Assembly (NCBI GenBank): GCA_030642845.1
Contig: DAOWMZ010000106.1
Coordinates: forward strand, 1-6,580
Direction: 5' to 3'
Origin: Candidatus Zixiibacteriota bacterium
GTDB taxonomy: Bacteria; Zixibacteria; MSB-5A5; GN15; FEB-12
DNA length: 6,580 nt
A program made the position numbers and the translations under genes. The notes below the pieces were generated by a model. It worked only from the letters and a program-made list of their open reading frames with translations, searched no databases and was not told where the DNA came from. Below, piece after piece: positions 1 to 5,226 of the stretch. Within the stretch, counting starts at the first letter, position 1. Each line of letters opens with the position of its first letter.

Positions 1-2386
1 CTCTGCATGGGGAGCCGGAGTTGTGGTCTGGGCTGATTATCTGAATGGTAATTGGGATATTTACGGACAATTAATTGGTCCTGATGGCAGTCTTATAGGA
101 AGCAGTTTTAAAGTCAACGATGATGTCGGATCAAGCCAGCAGCATTACCCGAAAGTAGCAACATCGGCTGAAGGATGGTTTGTGGTTGCCTGGTATGACA
201 ATCGTGGTGGCGACGATGATATATATATCCAGCGTTTTAATTCCGATGCCACGCCTATTGGGGTTAATGTAAAAGTTAATTCTGATGGCACCAATAAACG
301 CCAGACATTTCCTGATATTACAACTGATGGTGCCGGTAATTTTACTGTAATTTGGGTAGATTATCGCAATGGAAGTTATCCTGATAATCCGGATATATTT
401 GCAGCAAAATATCAGAAAGACCTGACACAGTTAACCGGGAATTTCAAACTCAATACTGACGGCACTGAAAGAGCACAAAAATATCCGGCAATATCGGCAG
501 ACAGGATGGGGAATATTGGTCTTGTCTGGGCTGATTCAATTTCGTCAGCCTGGGATATTGTAGGGCAGATGATTGACGTGGACGGAGTGGTTAGAGAAGT
601 TGACTTCAATGCAGGCTATTCCGGCGACAGTACCAAAATAAAACCGCAGATCACCCTTTCAGGAACGCATAGATATGTTACCTGGGTTGACCGAAGAGAC
701 GGCAATTATGATATTTATGCATCTATTACAAAATACAATGATCCCAAACTTGTAATTTCGCCCATGTCATTAATATTTGAAATGGAACAGGGGGGAGGAG
801 TGCCTGAGGCACAATATATTACAGTTGAAGATTTAGGATATAACAGGCTTGAGTATAAAGTCTTTTCATATAATAACTGGATAAATTGTAATCCTGTTAT
901 CGGAGAAACTCCGGGTTCTTTTGCCGTTACTATAACATCAGATACTCTTCCTTATGGCACTTACACCGGAGCAATCATAGTAATTGATATAATCAACCAT
1001 GACTCTACCGGTATCATAGCTGTGCGTCTTGATGTCGAATCAGCAGTGCTAAATGTATCACCTCATACAATTGAAGTTGTTGCAATGTTCGGTTTTGATA
1101 CGACTCAGTATCGAACAATAAGTGTGACTAATAGCGGAGTTGGAGAACTTATAGGCAATGCTTCTTCAAATGCTTCATGGATCAATATTCCCAATAATAC
1201 TGTAACCGCACCAGGGGATATAATCCTGGAAATAAATTCAGCAGGCTTATCAGCAGGCGATCATCAAACCTCCGTCATTATCGAAGCGAACAATGCTCTT
1301 AATTCTCCTGATACTGTTCTTGTTATTATGACAATCAGGGATGATATTCCAATGCTATCAGTAGTACCTGATAGCATTATAACAGCATCCAATTTACCTG
1401 CGGAAATTGATACTTTTATTACAATTCAAAATACCGGTGGTGGTATTACCAATTGGATTGCACTATCTGCTGATCCATGGTTGTTAATTGATCGCACAGC
1501 AGGTTCTGATAATGATATAATAAGATTATCAATTGATGAATCACTGTTAACACCAGGATTGTGGAACAGTAATATCGAAATTACTGATTCCAATGCTATT
1601 AATATCAGCACTATCTGTTATTTTAAGTTCGAATATATTGAAGATTTTGTGGATACCATAAGAATAGAACCTGCAAATCTTTTCCCGGGAGAAGAAGGAG
1701 TTTCAGTAATTAGTCTTGACTTGGCATCCACTATTGAGAGTATATTCTTTCCTGTTCAATTTGATACAGCAGCAATTATTGTTGATTCATTGATATTTGG
1801 AACCGAACTGCCATTGTATATGGATAAGTATTCCCAGATTAATAATTCATTTTCCCAATTCACTCTTGAGTTATCATCAATTGCACCAGGTATGTATATG
1901 ACTGAGGGAAATTATTTATTAGCTGAAATATTCTTTACTTCGCAGAACAATATTATTACGACTTCTTTTGATACTTTATATAATGACAGCCTGTACCCAT
2001 TAATTATGACATCTACCGGAGCTGCAAAAACTCCAATATTGATTTCCGGAGAAATTATAATTGGTGAGCCAACTCCAGTGGACGATTATCTTCCTGGTTA
2101 TTTACCGGATAAAGTGGAATTGCATCATAATTATCCTAATCCCTTTAATTCAGGCACCAATATTCAATTTGAATTACCAAAAAAGTCAGATGTCAGGCTG
2201 GATATCTATAATATCCTTGGTCAGCGGATAAAAACCCTGATAAACAGCCAATATTCTGCCGGAATACATACAGCATCCTGGGATGGCACTACCGGAGACA
2301 ACTGGTCAGCTCCATCCGGAATCTATTTTTACCGCCTGACGGGAACTGATTTCTCAATTGTGAAAAAAATGATATTATTGCAATAA
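1..2386 (+). CDS. 3' part of a large secreted multidomain protein: beta-repeat region, three BACON-like domains, cohesin-like domain, type IX sorting domain
   Basis: The frame is open to the left edge from base 2, and its first codons continue the repeat pattern, so the true start lies outside the window; the GTG at 23 is not a credible start. About 794 residues are visible. Counting from that GTG, residues 1-240 hold five copies of a 52-58-residue repeat with a VWxDxRxGxxDIY core (Trp 3, 57, 111, 169, 221), resembling propeller-like repeats. Residues 243-540 are three Ig/BACON-like beta-sandwiches whose central Trp residues (286, 386, 486) are exactly 100 apart. Residues 544-680 resemble a cohesin-like beta domain. 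Residues 699-787 form a FlgD-Ig-like C-terminal domain with NYPNPFN at 703-709, typical of proteins exported by the type IX system and anchored or released at the cell surface. No catalytic motif is visible. A role in surface binding or adhesion is inference. Domain family calls are by pattern only. Confidence 0.88.
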   Translation, partial: SAWGAGVVVWADYLNGNWDIYGQLIGPDGSLIGSSFKVNDDVGSSQQHYPKVATSAEGWFVVAWYDNRGGDDDIYIQRFNSDATPIGVNVKVNSDGTNKRQTFPDITTDGAGNFTVIWVDYRNGSYPDNPDIFAAKYQKDLTQLTGNFKLNTDGTERAQKYPAISADRMGNIGLVWADSISSAWDIVGQMIDVDGVVREVDFNAGYSGDSTKIKPQITLSGTHRYVTWVDRRDGNYDIYASITKYNDPKLVISPMSLIFEMEQGGGVPEAQYITVEDLGYNRLEYKVFSYNNWINCNPVIGETPGSFAVTITSDTLPYGTYTGAIIVIDIINHDSTGIIAVRLDVESAVLNVSPHTIEVVAMFGFDTTQYRTISVTNSGVGELIGNASSNASWINIPNNTVTAPGDIILEINSAGLSAGDHQTSVIIEANNALNSPDTVLVIMTIRDDIPMLSVVPDSIITASNLPAEIDTFITIQNTGGGITNWIALSADPWLLIDRTAGSDNDIIRLSIDESLLTPGLWNSNIEITDSNAINISTICYFKFEYIEDFVDTIRIEPANLFPGEEGVSVISLDLASTIESIFFPVQFDTAAIIVDSLIFGTELPLYMDKYSQINNSFSQFTLELSSIAPGMYMTEGNYLLAEIFFTSQNNIITTSFDTLYNDSLYPLIMTSTGAAKTPILISGEIIIGEPTPVDDYLPGYLPDKVELHHNYPNPFNSGTNIQFELPKKSDVRLDIYNILGQRIKTLINSQYSAGIHTASWDGTTGDNWSAPSGIYFYRLTGTDFSIVKKMILLQ
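2..742 (+). repeat. Five tandem protein repeats of 52-58 residues (propeller-like)
   Basis: Each unit has a hydrophobic strand ending in Trp-x-Asp, then Arg/Asn-Gly, then Asp-Ile-Tyr, followed by a segment with the form xLNxDGT and a stretch ending xYPxI. The conserved Trp codons start at 29, 191, 353, 527 and 683. The last unit is cut short by the first beta-sandwich domain. The first codons of the window (S-A-W-G-A-G-V) match the end of a preceding unit, so more copies probably lie upstream. The Asp-rich loops could bind calcium, but this is only a suggestion. Confidence 0.75.
1351..1378. repeat. Perfect 11-bp inverted repeat with 6-nt loop inside a coding region
   Basis: The left arm AATGCTATCAG (1351-1361) is the exact reverse complement of the right arm CTGATAGCATT (1368-1378), and the loop is TAGTAC. 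It lies at the junction between the second and third beta-sandwich domains of the secreted protein. No T-run follows, so it does not look like a terminator. Confidence 0.8.
2120..2386 (+). other. C-terminal sorting domain (type IX secretion / FlgD-Ig-like)
   Basis: This is the last part of the secreted protein. It opens with LHHNYPNPFNSGTNIQFELP, continues through a DIYNILGQRIKTL strand and an AGIHTASWDG turn, and closes with SGIYFYRL and a short basic-hydrophobic end, KKMILLQ. That order of motifs is the one seen in type A sorting domains and in FlgD-like Ig modules. NYPNPFN is encoded at 2129-2149. No type IX machinery gene is in the window, so export by that route is inferred. Confidence 0.85.
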
Positions 2387-2477
2387 TAATTGGCTTCTAG
2401 GCAAAATAAATCAATCAAAAAGCGAACATTTTTATCCTGCTATCGTACATCTCTATAGTGAAAATATCTAAATCACC

Positions 2478-2483
2478 GGAGGT
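2478..2483 (+). promoter_or_regulatory. Ribosome binding site of the triple-module protein gene
   Basis: GGAGGT ends 9 nt before the ATG at 2493. It is a near-perfect Shine-Dalgarno sequence and fixes the start, which also yields a clean signal peptide. Confidence 0.8.
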
Positions 2484-2492
2484 TAATCTTAA

Positions 2493-3737
2493 ATGATTAA
2501 ACTATTAGGACTTTGCAGTTTAATAATGATTTTTATCGCAGGGACAGTAATGGCCGAAAATGAAGGTCGAATTTATGGAAAAATTACGACTACCGATGGG
2601 GATATTCTGGAGGGATTAATCCGATGGGATAAAAACGAAGGAAACTGGGTTGATATTCTCAACGGTACAAAAGACCTTTCAAATAAATCTAAAAGAAAAT
2701 TATCCAAATCAGATCGAAGGAAACGAAACAGAGAGACATCTATTGAAATTTTTGGAATAACTATTGGTAAAACAAGTTCCTCCAGTTGGAACATCTTTAA
2801 TTCTGCTCAATCCGGAATCAGGTTTGGTCATATTAGAACCTTTGAACCGATAGATGATGACCGCGTTTTGTTGGTTCTGAAATCCGGTGAAGAAGTGGAA
2901 TTATATGACGGCTCAACAGATATAGGAAATGGCATCAGGGAGATTATCATTGAGGATGAAAGTGAGGGGGATGTCGAACTATTATGGGATGATATTGAGT
3001 TGATTGAATTTGCATCAGCCGATTATGATGATGAATCCTATTTTGGGGAAAGATTGTTTGGAACCCTGACTTCTCGTCGTGGTGATGAATTTACCGGATA
3101 TGTTTGCTGGGATGTAGATGAATTATTCACCGGTGATATATTGGACGGTGATGAAAAGGGCAGAAGCAGGAAAATTAAATTTGGCAAGATAAAATCAATT
3201 GAGCGCTATTCCTCCAATGGAGCAACTGTTACCTTAACCAATGGAGATGAAAAGCTTCTTAAAAATTCCAATGATATCGATGACGGCAATCGTGGAATTA
3301 TTATCTCTGATCCCGGTTTTGGACAGGTTGTTGTTGAATGGGATGAATTTGATAAACTTGAATTTACAAAAGCTCCCCGACAGGTTAAATATAATGAGTT
3401 TGATGGCGGGCATCCCTTGATGGGAACTGTTTATACCGAAGATGGCGACAGTTATACCGGAAGAATCCGATGGGATGATGATGAAGAATATTCCTGGGAG
3501 ATTCTTGACGGTGAATATCATGATATTGAATTTGATATTGAATTCGGATTGATAAGAAAAATTGAAAAGAGATCACACCGGACTTCGATTGTAACCACTC
3601 TTGATGGCAGAACTTTTAGGCTTCGTGGTTCAAATGATGTTGATGGCGACAATAAAGGGATATTTATTAAGATTGATAATAATGATGAAGTCGAATTAGA
3701 TTGGGACGAATTCAGCTACGTTGAATTTAATAATTAA
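2493..3737 (+). CDS. Exported protein of unknown family with three copies of one beta-rich module
   Basis: I do not recognise the family. Residues 1-21 are a signal peptide (short basic start, hydrophobic core, VMA cleavage site before E22), so the mature protein is probably periplasmic or at the surface. The rest is three copies of a module: about residues 26-173, 187-291 and 308-412. Each copy has GxxxxxDGDxxxGxxxWD, then an ILDG turn, an xFGxIxxIE strand, a strand followed by a Gly-Asp or Gly-Glu turn, a SNDxD...GI segment and a closing WDEFxxxEF. The second and third copies align without gaps at a spacing of 121 residues. The first copy carries an extra stretch of about 42 residues that is rich in Lys and Arg at its start. 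The protein is otherwise acidic. No cysteine pair, catalytic triad or metal motif is seen. It lies 106 bp after the secreted-protein gene and ends before a terminator. A binding or structural role is a guess. Confidence 0.9.
   Translation: MIKLLGLCSLIMIFIAGTVMAENEGRIYGKITTTDGDILEGLIRWDKNEGNWVDILNGTKDLSNKSKRKLSKSDRRKRNRETSIEIFGITIGKTSSSSWNIFNSAQSGIRFGHIRTFEPIDDDRVLLVLKSGEEVELYDGSTDIGNGIREIIIEDESEGDVELLWDDIELIEFASADYDDESYFGERLFGTLTSRRGDEFTGYVCWDVDELFTGDILDGDEKGRSRKIKFGKIKSIERYSSNGATVTLTNGDEKLLKNSNDIDDGNRGIIISDPGFGQVVVEWDEFDKLEFTKAPRQVKYNEFDGGHPLMGTVYTEDGDSYTGRIRWDDDEEYSWEILDGEYHDIEFDIEFGLIRKIEKRSHRTSIVTTLDGRTFRLRGSNDVDGDNKGIFIKIDNNDEVELDWDEFSYVEFNN
2568..3011 (+). repeat. Module copy 1 of the triple-module protein (with insertion)
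   Basis: Residues 26-173. Landmarks are W45, ILNG 55-58, FG 111-112, GSTD 140-143 and W165. W45 and ILNG lie 161 residues before their counterparts in copy 2, while FG lies 119 before and W165 lies 118 before, which locates an insertion of about 42 residues between residues 59 and 108. Confidence 0.8.
3051..3365 (+). repeat. Module copy 2 of the triple-module protein
   Basis: Residues 187-291. Landmarks are W206, ILDG 216-219, FG 230-231, NSND 258-261 and the WDEF motif at W283. All are exactly 121 residues before their counterparts in copy 3. Confidence 0.85.
3414..3728 (+). repeat. Module copy 3 of the triple-module protein
   Basis: Residues 308-412. Landmarks are W327, ILDG 337-340, FG 351-352, GSND 379-382 and the WDEF motif at W404. 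The copy runs to two residues before the stop codon, so the protein ends with the module and has no sorting domain of its own. Confidence 0.85.
3521..3544 (+). repeat. 12-bp perfect tandem duplication in coding sequence
   Basis: TGATATTGAATT occurs twice in direct succession (3521-3532 and 3533-3544). It encodes DIEF-DIEF at residues 344-351 of the triple-module protein, and the frame is kept. Confidence 0.85.
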
Positions 3738-3760
3738 AAATTCTCCTCCTCATTCTACCA

Positions 3761-3797
3761 AAAAAATCCCGGTGTTTTTATAACACTGGGATTTTTT
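3761..3797. terminator. Rho-independent terminator between convergent genes
   Basis: A 16-bp stem (3761-3776 with 3782-3797) and a 5-nt loop TTTAT. The core is TCCCGGTGTT / AACACTGGGA with A6 on the left and T6 on the right, so it can act in both directions. It lies 24 bp after the plus-strand stop and 20 bp before the minus-strand stop. In plus-strand RNA the one imperfect pair is G-U (3771/3787); in minus-strand RNA the same position is a C-A mismatch, so termination should be somewhat stronger for the plus-strand gene. Confidence 0.92.
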
Positions 3798-3816
3798 ATA
3801 TATAAACTCGTTTTGA

Positions 3817-4716
3817 CTACTGCATATCAGCAGACTCTTTAGCCTCTTTTAATAACTTTACTGTCTCTTCGGCGGTAGCCTTCATCTGTTTCGGGACTCT
3901 GGCATTATTCTTTGCAACTTTAATAAATTTATTCCAGGCGGCAATGTTGGCGTCATAAGCTTCAGGATCTTTCGACTGAATCGCTATGGCATAGTTATAG
4001 GCAGCATTATAATTTTTTGGTTTAATATTCAGAACTTTTTTAAATTCACCGGCAGCACTAGAGAATTTTTCCTGACCTAAATATATACTCCCCAGAGTTG
4101 AATGAGCTTGATAGTATTTAGGTTTCAATTCAATTGATTTTTTCAGAGCAGCGATTGCCTCAGTTTTTTTATTAATTTTTTTATAGGCAGTACCGAGTAG
4201 GTAATATGAATAATTATCACCACTACCCTGTTTGTGGTATTCTTCTATAATCTTAATAGTCTCATTATATTTTCTCTGACGGGAATAAACTTTACCGAGG
4301 TCTTTATAAAGCTCCTTATCAGATTTATCCATCTCAAATGCTTTTTTAAGAGCTGCTTCGGATTCAGTATAATGTTTTAGAGCATATTCAACTCTTCCAA
4401 GATTAGCAAAGGCCTCCGTACGGGTAGCATCACGTTCGGTTGCTTTTTTAAACATATCCAGAGCACCATCGTAGTTCTTCTGCTCAAAATAGATAGCACC
4501 AAGATTGATACAGGGGTCTGCATAATTTTTATCAGTATCCAATGCTAGTCTGTAGAATGTAATTGCTTCTTCGATTTTGTCTGCCTGTTTGGCTTTGATC
4601 GCAGTATTGTAATGCTCCTTTGCAAGTTCAGGGTCAGCGGATACTCCGCTTACCAGAAGGATCATCATGGCGAGGATTGATAATAAAAATGTCTTGATTT
4701 TGCGTACTTTAATCAT
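3817..4716 (-). CDS. Exported tetratricopeptide repeat (TPR) protein
   Basis: 299 residues. Residues 1-27 are a signal peptide (basic MIKVRKIK start, hydrophobic core, VSA cleavage site before D28), so the protein acts outside the cytoplasm. From residue 31 there are seven TPR units on an exact 34-residue period (starting near 31, 65, 99, 133, 167, 201 and 235), each with the Leu/Gly-x-x-Tyr and Ala-x-x-x-hydrophobic-x-x-Ala pattern of paired helices. Units 2, 3, 5 and 6 are the most typical; unit 7 has a short insert. A Lys-rich helical tail of about 30 residues follows. TPRs bind proteins; the partner cannot be named. The ATG follows an AAGGGAG ribosome-binding site (4722-4728) by 5 nt. The gene is 59 nt downstream of purE on the same strand and may be co-transcribed, but no functional link to purine synthesis is evident. 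Confidence 0.93.
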   Translation of the reverse strand: MIKVRKIKTFLLSILAMMILLVSGVSADPELAKEHYNTAIKAKQADKIEEAITFYRLALDTDKNYADPCINLGAIYFEQKNYDGALDMFKKATERDATRTEAFANLGRVEYALKHYTESEAALKKAFEMDKSDKELYKDLGKVYSRQRKYNETIKIIEEYHKQGSGDNYSYYLLGTAYKKINKKTEAIAALKKSIELKPKYYQAHSTLGSIYLGQEKFSSAAGEFKKVLNIKPKNYNAAYNYAIAIQSKDPEAYDANIAAWNKFIKVAKNNARVPKQMKATAEETVKLLKEAKESADMQ

Positions 4717-4740
4717 AAAGTCTCCCTTTAATATTTAAAT

Positions 4741-4771
4741 ATTCTACAAAATAACTCTTAATTAGGTTCAA
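4741..4771 (-). promoter_or_regulatory. Possible promoter for the TPR gene
   Basis: On the minus strand TTGAAC (4766-4771) and TAGAAT (4741-4746, five of six bases of the sigma-70 -10 consensus) are separated by 19 bp, which is longer than ideal. It would start RNA about 18 nt before the TPR ATG. In FCB bacteria the promoter consensus can differ, so this is a weak call. Confidence 0.25.
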
Positions 4772-4775
4772 ATGT

Positions 4776-5222
4776 TTATAAATTTTTACGGAATTCTTCG
4801 AGATTTTTTTTAATCTCAGGGTATTTAAGGGCTAAAATTCTGGCCGCCAGGACGGCTGCATTTTTAGCACCCGGGTTTCCAACTGCAACGGTCGCAACAG
4901 GTATGCCCGGAGGCATTTGAACAATAGCCAGTAAAGAATCGATACCTCCAAGTGCCGCTGGGAGTGGTACTCCGATTACCGGAAGATTGGAGTGAGCTGC
5001 TACTGCACCTGGCAAAGCTGCAGCCAAACCGGCCATAGCAATTATGGTATCAAACCCATCAGATTCAGCATTTGATGCGAGCTTGCCTGTTTTTTTGGGA
5101 TGTCGGTGTGCCGAAGATATTTCCAGATGTGATTCTATTCCCAATATTTCAAGTTGTTTTTCGCATTTTTCTGCATATTCCGAATCAGATTTGGAACCGA
5201 TTATAATCAATACTTTTGGCAT
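4776..5222 (-). CDS. purE: N5-carboxyaminoimidazole ribonucleotide mutase (PurE)
   Basis: PurE interconverts N5-CAIR and CAIR in de novo purine synthesis and acts in the cytoplasm as an oligomer, typically an octamer. The 148 residues cover the whole single-domain family. Visible motifs are the phosphate loop GSKSDSE (9-15), SAHRHP (37-42) with the expected catalytic His39, the loop AGLAAALPG (64-72), LPVIGVPL (80-87) and the strongly conserved DSLLAIVQMPPGIPVATVAV region (95-114), followed by GAKNAAVLAARIL. The IVQMPxGIPVAT segment points to the bacterial class I mutase rather than the animal-type AIR carboxylase. Unusual: the loop is normally AAHLPG, and here the His (E. coli His75) is Ala69; the residue after SAHR is His rather than the usual Thr. 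No purK is in the window, so the source of N5-CAIR is not shown. The gene starts 4 nt after purD stops. Confidence 0.95.
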   Translation of the reverse strand: MPKVLIIIGSKSDSEYAEKCEKQLEILGIESHLEISSAHRHPKKTGKLASNAESDGFDTIIAMAGLAAALPGAVAAHSNLPVIGVPLPAALGGIDSLLAIVQMPPGIPVATVAVGNPGAKNAAVLAARILALKYPEIKKNLEEFRKNL

Positions 5223-5226
5223 AATA

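Noticed and set aside
23..25. GTG at 23 as the start of the first gene.
   Set aside because: The frame stays open to the left edge, no ribosome site precedes it, no signal peptide follows, and the codons before it continue the repeat motif.
790..812. G-rich run and GGAGGAG just before an in-frame GTG, followed by the palindrome GTGCCTGAGGCAC, suggesting an internal translation start or hairpin.
   Set aside because: The GTG touches the GGAGGAG with no usable spacer, no other start codon follows at a normal distance, and the palindrome leaves only a 5-bp stem. The codons fit the first beta-sandwich domain of the main frame.
1238..1258. TCAGCAGGC repeated 12 bases apart in the secreted-protein gene.
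   Set aside because: It encodes S-A-G-L-S-A-G in a loop of the second beta-sandwich; short and not repeated elsewhere, so not informative.
2387..2440. A terminator after the secreted-protein gene, from the AAAAAGCGAACATTTTT sequence at about 2418-2434.
   Set aside because: The arms are only A5/T5 with no G-C stem, so the hairpin would be unstable. No other stem with a T-run is seen before 2492.
2431..2459. TATAGT (2454-2459) as a promoter -10 for the triple-module gene.
   Set aside because: The only hexamer at 17 bp is TTTATC, three of six matches to the -35 consensus. In AT-rich DNA this is too weak to annotate, although some promoter probably lies in the 2387-2492 gap.
3234..3576. Overlapping open frames on the minus strand within the triple-module gene (63-95 codons).
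   Set aside because: They lie antisense to a well-supported gene with repeat structure, show no domain or ribosome site, and are expected from its Asp/Glu-rich codons read in reverse.
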